Shown here piece after piece: positions 35,490 to 48,166 of a stretch of 64,000 nucleotides of DNA. Under the pieces are notes generated by a model. The model did not search any database and was not told the DNA's origin. It saw only the letters and a program-made list of their open reading frames with translations. Made by a program: the position numbers and the translations under genes. The DNA is from Nematostella vectensis. Taxonomy: Eukaryota > Cnidaria > Anthozoa > Actiniaria > Edwardsiidae. The stretch's first letter is position 1; the number at the start of each line of letters is the position of its first letter. The stretch lies in contig NC_064044.1 of assembly GCF_932526225.1 (NCBI RefSeq), positions 2,363,001 to 2,427,000 of the forward strand. The letters are read 5' to 3'.

Positions 35490-37860
35490 TTAGATGAGTA
35501 ATACATACTTTTCATAGTATGTTGTAGAACTCGTCTTGTTCATCCTAAATAACAATCAAAATTATGTTTGTTATTATCTTCGTGCAAAGGAATCTACAGT
35601 AGTTTTTTAATCAGATAATTGTTTTTCCTTCAACACTCCCCTGTTATTTCAACAGCTCTCTCTTGAGTTTGCTTGTCTCAGAAATAGACCTTGTTTGATA
35701 AACAAAGACATGTTACCCACTTATTCAATAATAGGTAACAACTGCAATATTGTACTGTATGAAAAGAGTGTCCCTCCCCCTTCTAATGTTGACATCAGTA
35801 AATCTAGCAAGCTCATTTTGCTAGATGTATGATGTATACCAGGCTTGTATCCTCCAGGTCCATTTCCATACTCCGATGGATGCCATTACGGAATTGATCC
35901 GGAGATCCGGAGAAAAATTCACGAGGGGGAGGGCCAGTCAACACTCCTCTCCCCAAAGTCAGACGGTTGTTTGGATGGTCTGTTTTTTGTTTTTGTTTTT
36001 TGTTTTTGTTTTTTTCTTCTTATTTTTTTCCAAAAACTACGCAGGAGTGAGCGGGGTTAAGCTCTACGAAAATAAAAATGAATAGAAAAAAAAAAAGAAA
36101 AAAGGGCATTGGCATGGGATCGAACCCGACCTGAAAAACAAAACGGAAACCATACATACGGATTACCCAATCGGTATGGCAGCACAAGGCTTTTACGGAA
36201 GGCTGTAAAGAACCCGAACGCCCCAAGCACCGATATTTCCGGCGAATATGCTGTACAACACTCTTGCAAGGTATTCCGACCCGCGCATTAATGGGGAGGA
36301 CAATAACCAGGATCCCAGGCCTGTAATACGGTTACGCCACGCACAGCTCGCTGAGATAGAGGGTGAAAAAATACAGGTCTATTTGGGCGTCTTCAGTCCC
36401 TTGGGGGCTCGCTATGTCGGCGCGTGGCATCGTAACGCACGGGCGCATTGTCCTTTACCGTGTACAGGACATCAAACAAGCGAAGAAAGAAAAACGTTTT
36501 TTTAGGAACCGTTTTTTTAATAAAAATAAATAGAAATAAATAAAGTGCGATTTGGCGATTCTATTTTTCTTTGTAGAGCTTATCAAGCTATTCACCGGCC
36601 TAAATAATCATTAAAAAACAAAAAAAATGCAATGAAAGACGTAAGGGGGAGAGGTTTGTAAAATCGCATAGAATATGGACAAAATCAGCAATACTGTCTA
36701 CGCTGACTAAGTATAGCTGTATTTCACTTTAACCCTTTCGCTTCTGGGAACTTTTGAGCAACATTGTAAGAAAAACAGACTGAAAAAAGAAACCTCCCCC
36801 CCTATTTCAAGTCCAACACTACCAGTTAAGCTAAGCTACCGCTGACCCAAGACGGTATGCCTTGAAGTTTCCAACAATGCACTGCGGTGCCTTTTCTTTG
36901 TAGCGACGGCACTGCTACAGCCTGTTGCTTATAACAGTTTTGCTTGTAATTTGCTTAAAAATTACAGCTTTTTCACATCTGGAGAGTGCCTTAGGACATC
37001 ATGAAGTCTTTTTGGGCATAATTAATGCTGTGCTCATGGATGTTTGCACGCTGAGGTTGATTCAATGGGATAATTTTTTGTCTGGGCTTCACCAAGTGAG
37101 AAAGGAATTTTCTGGTGAGTGGCCTCATACTCTCCATTGTGGGCCATCTTTGCTACCCAACCTTATTCAAAAATTGTTTTCAGGCTTATTCTGGGTTCCT
37201 TGGACCTGGAAATGTTTTGTTTGGCTTCGGGGCAAAGAGACTTATAAAAAAAACTGTTATGATTCTGGGGGAGGAGATTGCCCGCCTGTCTGTCAAGGTG
37301 TTTCCAAGACTCCCATGATGCAGTGCAGGCATGCAAAATAGGCTAACAATGGTGACTCGCTTCTAATGGAGGTTCTAGCATTGATTATTGTGACTGATTG
37401 CTGTAAAATGGGACCTGACGGAGCGCAATAAAGGTATCTATTGGTGACTTGATCTGTGTTTGCTTGTCTCTATTTGTAGTTCGGAATTTTGTGTCTTTTT
37501 TGGTAAGAAATGTTTCTAAGTTAAAGCATTTTATTACGAATTGCTTGTTGATATTTTGACAAAAGAGTCAATTCTATTACATTGCTTAGATGCGCTTTTG
37601 CAGGTCGTCTATGCCTTGGATGAATCTATGAGTATCCGGGTCTGGTGATGTTTAGTTTGCATTTTTGACGTTTTGGAGTTGGGCCTATATTTTACAGGCG
37701 TCTCAGGGCGTTATGGCAATGAAAGACTTAAAGGGACAGCGTCATGGTACTGCGCATGTCAGTGTTTATTGTAGGCTTTTAATCGCCTACAAATAGTTGA
37801 ACTTTTTAAAAGCTGTCAATACCTTGTTAAAATAATATGCAATATTTTATTGAAAGCAAT
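35490..37860 (+). repeat. A module, copy 9 (type II)
   Basis: This copy is 2,371 bp. It shows the linked type II bases: A at 36607 (aaataAtcat), a shorter A run near 36620, C at 36665, C at 36741, TT at 37076-37077, G at 37119 (creating GTGAGT), and one extra A near 37254. The extra A shifts the plus-strand frame, so the open stretch ends later than in type I (stop at 37341). Confidence 0.95.
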
Positions 37861-39713
37861 ATTTTATAGAAACTATGTTTATTGACAGTTTGTGGTCATT
37901 TTCTTTGAATTTAAGTCCCCCACATGTACCAAAAGCTCATAAGTCAGTATTAGAGTTTACTAAATTTCATTGTGTCAGGTTCAGAGAGCTATTGAAAGCA
38001 CTTACCATGGCACTGCCCCTTTAAATAGCTGTAAAAAAAAAAAGAAGAGAAAATAGCTGGAGGGGGTCTCTGTTGGTTTTCTTTTAGTTTTAGTTTTCTT
38101 TTATTATTATTTTTTTCTGGGGTGGGGGGGTGGGGGAAGGAGGAATTCAGCTTAAAATTGCCCGTGGTCAATTCAACCAACTAAGCAACTAGTACAAAAG
38201 ATGTTGGTTTTGCAGTCTTTTATTCAATACTTTCAAGGTTATCATGCAATTCTGTAGTTTGACTGGAAATATATACTTTTTTTCTATTCATTTACAGTTC
38301 TATATGTACAGTGTGACCATAGTCATGATTACAATTATTTATAATAATTTTTACCCACTAACAGAAACCAACTTGACTGCAAAACACTCACTGTAAAGCA
38401 TAAGATATTAGGCATTTCTTTCATGTGGCTGTGAGGTTGACCTGTCAACATCTACAGGGGCCACACTCACCTCGGAATCATAGGGGTCCATAAAAGCAAG
38501 GTGTCGCAGAACCTTTCCCTGCCCTCCTTACCCTCTTTCATCAGGAACACCTGTGCAGCCGACACCCTTAGGTGGATGGGGTGCACAGGTGCTTTGGGTG
38601 TGGCCCTGAAGATGGCACAGTGACCACAAGATGTACCAGAATGAAATTGTATATACTGTAAAAACATGTGAGTAGAAAACAGTCAATAGCCATGGAGTTT
38701 TTAGTGTGTTGTACATGTTATACATGTTTTAGGATTTACCTAATTACTTACAGTATTTTTTTTAAATAGAATTTTTTACTTGTATAATATTTTATAGAAA
38801 CTATGTTTATTGACAGTTTGTGGTCATTTTCTTTGAATTTAAGTCCCCCACATGTACCAAAAGCTCATAATTCAGTATTAGAGTTTACTAAATTTCATTG
38901 TGTCAGGTTCAGAGAGCTATTGAAAGCACTTACCATGGCACTGCCCCTTTAAAGTGCTGTAAAAAAAAGAAGAGAAAATAGCTGGAGGGGGTCTCTGTTG
39001 GTTTTCTTTTAGTTTTAGTTTTCTTTTATTATTATTTTTTTTCTGGGGTGGGGGGGTGGGGGAAGGAGGAATTCAGCTTAAAATTGCCCGTGGTCAATTC
39101 AACCAACTAAGCAACTAGTACAAAAGATGTTGGTTTTGCAGTCTTTGATTCAATACTTTCAAGGTTATCATGCAATTCTGTAGTTTGACTGGAAATATAT
39201 ACTTTTTTTCTATTCATTTACAGTTCTATATGTACAGTGTGACCATAGTCATGATTACAATTATTTATAATAATTTTTACCCACTAACAGAAACCAACTT
39301 GACTGCAAAACACTCACTGTAAAGCATAAGATATTAGGCATTTCTTTCATGTGGCTGTGAGGTTGACCTGTCAACATCTACAGGGGCCACACTCACCTCG
39401 GAATCATATGGGTCCATAAAAGCAAGGTGTCGCAGAACCTTTCCCTGCCCTCCTTACCCTCTTTCATCAGGAACACCTGTGCAGCCGACACCCTTAGGTG
39501 GATGGGGTGCACAGGTGCTTTGGGTGTGGCCCTGAAGATGGCACAGTGACCACAAGATGTACCAGAATGAAATTGTATATACTGTAGAAACATGTGAGTA
39601 GAAAACAGTCAATAGCCATGGAGTTTTTAGTGTGTTGTACATGTCATACATGTTTTAGGATTTACCTAATTACTTACAGTATTTTTTTAAATAGAATTTT
39701 TTACTTGTATAAT
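37861..39713 (+). repeat. B run, cycle 9: 2 monomers (gamma, omega)
   Basis: Monomers start at 37861 and 38789. The omega has the same four-base haplotype as in cycle 8 without the private change. Cycles 8 and 9 have near-equal length, 4,225 and 4,224 bp. Confidence 0.95.
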
Positions 39714-42084
39714 TTAGATGAGTAATACATACTTTTCATAGTATGTTGTAGAACTCGTCTTGTTCATCCTAAATAACAATCAAAATTATGTTTGTTATTA
39801 TCTTCGTGCAAAGGAATCTACAGTAGTTTTTTAATCAGATAATTGTTTTTCCTTCAACACTCCCCTGTTATTTCAACAGCTCTCTCTTGAGTTTGCTTGT
39901 CTCAGAAATAGACCTTGTTTGATAAACAAAGACATGTTACCCACTTATTCAATAATAGGTAACAACTGCAATATTGTACTGTATGAAAAGAGTGTCCCTC
40001 CCCCTTCTAATGTTGACATCAGTAAATCTAGCAAGCTCATTTTGCTAGATGTATGATGTATACCAGGCTTGTATCCTCCAGGTCCATTTCCATACTCCGA
40101 TGGATGCCATTACGGAATTGATCCGGAGATCCGGAGAAAAATTCACGAGGGGGAGGGCCAGTCAACACTCCTCTCCCCAAAGTCAGACGGTTGTTTGGAT
40201 GGTCTGTTTTTTGTTTTTGTTTTTTGTTTTTGTTTTTTTCTTCTTATTTTTTTCCAAAAACTACGCAGGAGTGAGCGGGGTTAAGCTCTACGAAAATAAA
40301 AATGAATAGAAAAAAAAAAAGAAAAAAGGGCATTGGCATGGGATCGAACCCGACCTGAAAAACAAAACGGAAACCATACATACGGATTACCCAATCGGTA
40401 TGGCAGCACAAGGCTTTTACGGAAGGCTGTAAAGAACCCGAACGCCCCAAGCACCGATATTTCCGGCGAATATGCTGTACAACACTCTTGCAAGGTATTC
40501 CGACCCGCGCATTAATGGGGAGGACAATAACCAGGATCCCAGGCCTGTAATACGGTTACGCCACGCACAGCTCGCTGAGATAGAGGGTGAAAAAATACAG
40601 GTCTATTTGGGCGTCTTCAGTCCCTTGGGGGCTCGCTATGTCGGCGCGTGGCATCGTAACGCACGGGCGCATTGTCCTTTACCGTGTACAGGACATCAAA
40701 CAAGCGAAGAAAGAAAAACGTTTTTTTAGGAACCGTTTTTTTAATAAAAATAAATAGAAATAAATAAAGTGCGATTTGGCGATTCTATTTTTCTTTGTAG
40801 AGCTTATCAAGCTATTCACCGGCCTAAATAATCATTAAAAAACAAAAAAAATGCAATGAAAGACGTAAGGGGGAGAGGTTTGTAAAATCGCATAGAATAT
40901 GGACAAAATCAGCAATACTGTCTACGCTGACTAAGTATAGCTGTATTTCACTTTAACCCTTTCGCTTCTGGGAACTTTTGAGCAACATTGTAAGAAAAAC
41001 AGACTGAAAAAAGAAACCTCCCCCCCTATTTCAAGTCCAACACTACCAGTTAAGCTAAGCTACCGCTGACCCAAGACGGTATGCCTTGAAGTTTCCAACA
41101 ATGCACTGCGGTGCCTTTTCTTTGTAGCGACGGCACTGCTACAGCCTGTTGCTTATAACAGTTTTGCTTGTAATTTGCTTAAAAATTACAGCTTTTTCAC
41201 ATCTGGAGAGTGCCTTAGGACATCATGAAGTCTTTTTGGGCATAATTAATGCTGTGCTCATGGATGTTTGCACGCTGAGGTTGATTCAATGGGATAATTT
41301 TTTGTCTGGGCTTCACCAAGTGAGAAAGGAATTTTCTGGTGAGTGGCCTCATACTCTCCATTGTGGGCCATCTTTGCTACCCAACCTTATTCAAAAATTG
41401 TTTTCAGGCTTATTCTGGGTTCCTTGGACCTGGAAATGTTTTGTTTGGCTTCGGGGCAAAGAGACTTATAAAAAAAACTGTTATGATTCTGGGGGAGGAG
41501 ATTGCCCGCCTGTCTGTCAAGGTGTTTCCAAGACTCCCATGATGCAGTGCAGGCATGCAAAATAGGCTAACAATGGTGACTCGCTTCTAATGGAGGTTCT
41601 AGCATTGATTATTGTGACTGATTGCTGTAAAATGGGACCTGACGGAGCGCAATAAAGGTATCTATTGGTGACTTGATCTGTGTTTGCTTGTCTCTATTTG
41701 TAGTTCGGAATTTTGTGTCTTTTTTGGTAAGAAATGTTTCTAAGTTAAAGCATTTTATTACGAATTGCTTGTTGATATTTTGACAAAAGAGTCAATTCTA
41801 TTACATTGCTTAGATGCGCTTTTGCAGGTCGTCTATGCCTTGGATGAATCTATGAGTATCCGGGTCTGGTGATGTTTAGTTTGCATTTTTGACGTTTTGG
41901 AGTTGGGCCTATATTTTACAGGCGTCTCAGGGCGTTATGGCAATGAAAGACTTAAAGGGACAGCGTCATGGTACTGCGCATGTCAGTGTTTATTGTAGGC
42001 TTTTAATCGCCTACAAATAGTTAAACTTTTTAAAAGCTGTCAATACCTTGTTAAAATAATATGCAATATTTTATTGAAAGCAAT
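39714..42084 (+). repeat. A module, copy 10 (type II)
   Basis: This copy is 2,371 bp with the same type II bases as copy 9. It has a private change near 42023 (agttAaac, elsewhere agttgaac). Confidence 0.95.
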
Positions 42085-45000
42085 ATTTTATAGAAACTAT
42101 GTTTATTGACAGTTTGTGGTCATTTTCTTTTAATTTAAGTCCCCCACATGTACCAAAAGCTCATAAGTCAGTATTAGAGTTTACTAAATTTCATTGTGTC
42201 AGGTTCAGAGAGCTATTGAAAGCACTTACCATGGCACTGCCCCTTTAAATAGCTGTAAAAAAAAAGAAGAGAAAATAGCTGGAGGGGGTCTCTGTTGGTT
42301 TTCTTTTAGTTTTAGTTTTCTTTTATTATTTTTTTTTTCTGGGGTGGGGGGGTGGGGGAAGGAGGAATTCAGCTTAAAATTGCCCATGGTCAATTCAACC
42401 AACTAAGCAACTAGTACAAAAGATGTTGGTTTTGCAGTCTTTTATTCAATACTTTCAAGGTTATCATGCAATTCTGTAGTTTGACTGGAAATATATACTT
42501 TTTTTCTATTCATTTACAGTTCTATATGTACAGTGTGACCATAGTCATGATTACAATTATTTATAATAATTTTTACCCACTAACAGAAACCAACTTGACT
42601 GCAAAACACTCACTGTAAAGCATAAGATATTAGGCATTTCTTTCATGTGGCTGTGAGGTTGACCTGTCAACATCTACAGGGGCCACACTCACCTCGGAAT
42701 CATAGGGGTCCATAAAAGCAAGGTGTCGCAGAACCTTTCCCTGCCCTCCTTACCCTCTTTCATCAGGAACACCTGTGCAGCCGACACCCTTAGGTGGATG
42801 GGGTGCACAGGTGCTTTGGGTGTGGCCCTGAAGATGGCACAGTGACCACAAGATGTACCAGAATGAAATTGTATATACTGTAAAAACATGTGAGTAGAAA
42901 ACAGTCAATAGCCATGGAGTTTTTAGTGTGTTGTACATGTTATACATGTTTTAGGATTTACATAATTACTTACAGTATTTTTTTTTAAATAGAATTTTTT
43001 ACTTGTATAATATTTTATAGAAACTATGTTTATTGACAGTTTGTGGTCATTTTCTTTGAATTTAAGTCCCCCACATGTACCAAAAGCTCATAAGTCAGTA
43101 TTAGAGTTTACTAAATTTCATTGTGTCAGGTTCAGAGAGCTATTGAAAGCACTTACCATGGCACTGCCCCTTTAAATAGCTGTAAAAAAAAGAAGAGAAA
43201 ATAGCTGGAGGGGGTCTCTGTTGGTTTTCTTTTAGTTTTAGTTTTCTTTTATTATTATTTTTTTCTGGGGTGGGGGGGTGGGGGAAGGAGGAATTCAGCT
43301 TAAAATTGCCCGTGGTCAATTCAACCAACTAAGCAACTAGTACAGAAGATGTTGGGTTTGCAGTCTTTTATTCAATACTTTCAAGGTTATCATGCAATTC
43401 TGTAGTTTGACTGGAAATATATACTTTTTTTCTATTCATTTACAGTTCTATATGTACAGTGTGACCATAGTCATGATTACAATTATTTATAATAATTTTT
43501 ACCCACTAACAGAAACCAACTTGACTGCAAAACATTCACTGTAAAGCATAAGATATTAGGCATTTCTTTCATGTGGCTGTGAGGTTGACCTGTCAACATC
43601 TACAGGGGCCACACTCACCTCGGAATCATAGGGGTCCATAAAAGCAAGGTGTCGCAGAACCTTTCCCTGCCCTCCTTACCCTCTTTCATCAGGAACACCT
43701 GTGCAGCCGACACCCTTAGGTGGATGGGGTGCACAGGTGCTTTGGGTGTGGCCCTGAAGATGGCACAGTGACCACAAGATGTACCAGAATGAAATTGTAT
43801 ATACTGTAAAAACATGTGAGTAGAAAACAGTCAATAGCCATGGAGTTTTTAGTGTGTTGTACATGTTATACATGTTTTAGGATTTACATAATTACTTACA
43901 GTATTTTTTTTTAAATAGAATTTTTTACTTGTATAATATTTTATAGAAACTATGTTTATTGACAGTTTGTGGTCATTTTCTTTGAATTTAAGTCCCCCAC
44001 ATGTACCAAAAGCTCATAAGTCAGTATTAGAGTTTACTAAATTTCATTGTGTCAGGTTCAGAGAGCTATTGAAAGCACTTACCATGGCACTGCCCCTTTA
44101 AATAGCTGTAAAAAAAAAGAAGAGAAAATAGCTGGAGGGGGTCTCTGTTGGTTTTCTTTTAGTTTTAGTTTTCTTTTATTATTTTTTTTTCTGGGGTGGG
44201 GGGGTGGGGGAAGGAGGAATTCAGCTTAAAATTGCCCATGGTCAATTCAACCAACTAAGCAACTAGTACAAAAGATGTTGGTTTTGCAGTCTTTTATTCA
44301 ATACTTTCAAGGTTATCATGCAATTCTGTAGTTTGACTGGAAATATATACTTTTTTTCTATTCATTTACAGTTCTATATGTACAGTGTGACCATAGTCAT
44401 GATTACAATTATTTATAATAATTTTTACCCACTAACAGAAACCAACTTGACTGCAAAACACTCACCGTAAAGCATAAGATATTAGGCATTTCTTTCATGT
44501 GGCTGTGAGGTTGACCTGTCAACATCTACAGGGGCCACACTCACCTCGGAATCATAGGGGTCCATAAAAGCAAGGTGTCGCAGAACCTTTCCCTGCCCTC
44601 CTTACCCTCTTTCATCAGGAACACCTGTGCAGCCGACACCCTTAGGTGGATGGGGTGCACAGGTGCTTTGGGTGTGGCCCTGAAGATGGCACAGTGACCA
44701 CAAGATGTACCAGAATGAAATTGTATATACTGTAAAAACATGTGAGTAGAAAACAGTCAATAGCCATGGAGTTTTTAGTGTGTTGTACATGTTATACATG
44801 TTTTAGGATTTACATAATTACTTACAGTATTTTCTTTTAAATAGAATTTTTTACTTGTATAATATTTTATAGAAACTATGTTTATTGACAGTTTGTGGTC
44901 ATTTTCTTTGAATTTAAGTCCCCCACATGTACCAAAAGCTCATAAGTCAGTATTAGAGTTTACTAAATTTCATTGTGTCAGGTTCAGAGAGCTATTGAAA

Positions 45001-45793
45001 GCACTTACCATGGCACTGCCCCTTTAAATAGCTGTAAAAAAAAAAAAGAAGAGAAAATAGCTGGAGGGGGTCTCTGTTGGTTTTTTTTTAGTTTTAGTTT
45101 TCTTTTATTATTATTTTTTTCTGGGGTGGGGGGGTGGGGGAAGGAGGAATTCAGCTTAAAATTGCCCGTGGTCAATTCAACCAACTAAGCAACTAGTACA
45201 AAAGATGTTGGTTTTGCAGTCTTTTATTCAATACTTTCAAGGTTATCATGCAATTCTGTAGTTTGACTGGAAATATATACTTTTTTTCTATTCATTTACA
45301 GTTCTATATGTACAGTGTGACCATAGTCATGATTACAATTATTTATAATAATTTTTACCCACTAACAGAAACCAACTTGACTGCAAAACACTCACTGTAA
45401 AGCATAAGATATTAGGCATTTCTTTCATGTGGCTGTGAGGTTGACCTGTCAACATCTACAGGGGCCACACTCACCTCGGAATCATAGGGGTCCATAAAAG
45501 CAAGGTGTCGCAGAACCTTTCCCTGCCCTCCTTACCCTCTTTCATCAGGAACACCTGTGCAGCCGACACCCTTAGGTGGATGGGGTGCACAGGTGCTTTG
45601 GGTGTGGCCCTGAAGATGGCACAGTGACCACAAGATGTACCAGAATGAAATTGTATATACTGTAAAAACATGTGAGTAGAAAACAGTCAATAGCCATGGA
45701 GTTTTTTGTGTGTTGTACATGTTATACATGTTTTAGGATTTACCTAATTACTTACAGTATTTTTTTTTAAATAGAATTTTTTACTTGTATAAT
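42085..45793 (+). repeat. B run, cycle 10: 4 monomers (alpha, beta, alpha, gamma-like terminal)
   Basis: Monomers start at 42085, 43012, 43938 and 44864. This is the one run whose last monomer is not omega: it keeps tgtTatacatg and atcatagggg, has the longest A run of the B copies compared (12), and has gttttTtgtg near 45706. The third monomer has actcaCcgtaa near 44466. Confidence 0.94.
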
Positions 45794-48166
45794 TTAGATG
45801 AGTAATACATACTTTTCATAGTATGTTGTAGAACTCGTCTCGTTCCTCCTAAATAACAATCAAAATTATGTTTGTTATTATCTTCGTGCAAAGGAATCTA
45901 CAGTAGTTTTTTAATCAGATAATTGTTTTTCCTTCAACACTCCCCTGTTATTTCAACAGCTCTCTCTTGAGTTTGCTTGTCTCAGAAATAGACCTTGTTT
46001 GATAAACAAAGACATGTTACCCACTTATTCAATAATAGGTAACAACTGCAATATTGTACTGTATGAAAAGAGTGTCCCTCCCCCTTCTAATGTTGACATC
46101 AGTAAATCTAGCAAGCTCATTTTGCTAGATGTATGATGTATACCAGGCTTGTATCCTCCAGGTCCATTTCCATACTCCGATGGATGCCATTACGGAATTG
46201 ATCCGGAGATCCGGAGAAAAATTCACGAGGGGGAGGGCCAGTCAACACTCCTCTCCCCAAAGTCAGACGGTTGTTTGGATGGTCTGTTTTTTGTTTTTGT
46301 TTTTTGTTTTTGTTTTTTTCTTCTTATTTTTTTCCAAAAACTACGCAGGAGTGAGCGGGGTTAAGCTCTACGAAAATAAAAATGAATAGAAAAAAAAAAA
46401 AGAAAAAAGGGCATTGGCATGGGATCGAACCCGACCTGAAAAACAAAACGGAAACCATACATACGGATTACCCAATCGGTATGGCAGCACAAGGCTTTTA
46501 CGGAAGGCTGTAAAGAACCCGAACGCCCCAAGCACCGATATTTCCGGCGAATATGCTGTACAACACTCTTGCAAGGTATTCCGACCCGCGCATTAATGGG
46601 GAGGACAATAACCAGGATCCCAGGCCTGTAATACGGTTACGCCACGCACAGCTCGCTGAGATAGAGGGTGAAAAAATACAGGTCTATTTGGGCGTCTTCA
46701 GTCCCTTGGGGGCTCGCTATGTCGGCGCGTGGCATCGTAACGCACGGGCGCATTGTCCTTTACCGTGTACAGGACATCAAACAAGCGAAGAAAGAAAAAC
46801 GTTTTTTTAGGAACCGTTTTTTTAATAAAAATAAATAGAAATAAATAAAGTGCGATTTGGCGATTCTATTTTTCTTTGTAGAGCTTATCAAGCTATTCAC
46901 CGGCCTAAATATTCATTAAAAAACAAAAAAAAAATGCAATGAAAGACGTAAGGGGGAGAGGTTTGTAAAATTGCATAGAATATGGACAAAATCAGCAATA
47001 CTGTCTACGCTGACTAAGTATAGCTGTATTTCACTTTAACCCTTTCGTTTCTGGGAACTTTTGAGCAACATTGTAAGAAAAACAGACTGAAAAAAGAAAC
47101 CTCCCCCCCTATTTCAAGTCCAACACTACCAGTTAAGCTAAGCTACCGCTGACCCAAGACGGTATGCCTTGAAGTTTCCAACAATGCACTGCGGTGCCTT
47201 TTCTTTGTAGCGACGGCACTGCTACAGCCTGTTGCTTATAACAGTTTTGCTTGTAATTTGCTTAAAAATTACAGCTTTTTCACATCTGGAGAGTGCCTTA
47301 GGACATCATGAAGTCTTTTTGGGCATAATTAATGCTGTGCTCATGGATGTTTGCACGCTGAGGTTGATTCAATGGGATAATTCCTTGTCTGGGCTTCACC
47401 AAGTGAGAAAGGAATTTTCTGGTGAATGGCCTCATACTCTCCATTGTGGGCCATCTTTGCTACCCAACCTTATTCAAAAATTGTTTTCAGGCTTATTCTG
47501 GGTTCCTTGGACCTGGAAATGTTTTGTTTGGCTTCGGGGCAAAGAGACTTATAAAAAAACTGTTATGATTCTGGGGGAGGAGATTGCCCGCCTGTCTGTC
47601 AAGGTGTTTCCAAGACTCCCATGATGCAGTGCAGGCATGCAAAATAGGCTAACAATGGTGACTCGCTTCTAATGGAGGTTCTAGCATTGATTATTGTGAC
47701 TGATTGCTGTAAAATGGGACCTGACGGAGCGCAATAAAGGTATCTATTGGTGACTTGATCTGTGTTTGCTTGTCTCTATTTGTAGTTCGGAATTTTGTGT
47801 CTTTTTTGGTAAGAAATGTTTCTAAGTTAAAGCATTTTATTACGAATTGCTTGTTGATATTTTGACAAAAGAGTCAATTCTATTACATTGCTTAGATGCG
47901 CTTTTGCAGGTCGTCTATGCCTTGGATGAATCTATGAGTATCCGGGTCTGGTGATGTTTAGTTTGCATTTTTGACGTTTTGGAGTTGGGCCTATATTTTA
48001 CAGGCGTCTCAGGGCGTTATGGCAATGAAAGACTTAAAGGGACAGCGTCATGGTACTGCGCATGTCAGTGTTTATTGTAGGCTTTTAATCGCCTACAAAT
48101 AGTTGAACTTTTTAAAAGCTGTCAATACCTTGTTAAAATAATATGCAATATTTTATTGAAAGCAAT
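45794..48166 (+). repeat. A module, copy 11 (type I)
   Basis: This copy is 2,373 bp, type I, with a 12-base A run. Its first part carries two private changes (gtctCgttcCtcc at about 45838-45849). It heads the longest B run, seven copies. Confidence 0.95.
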
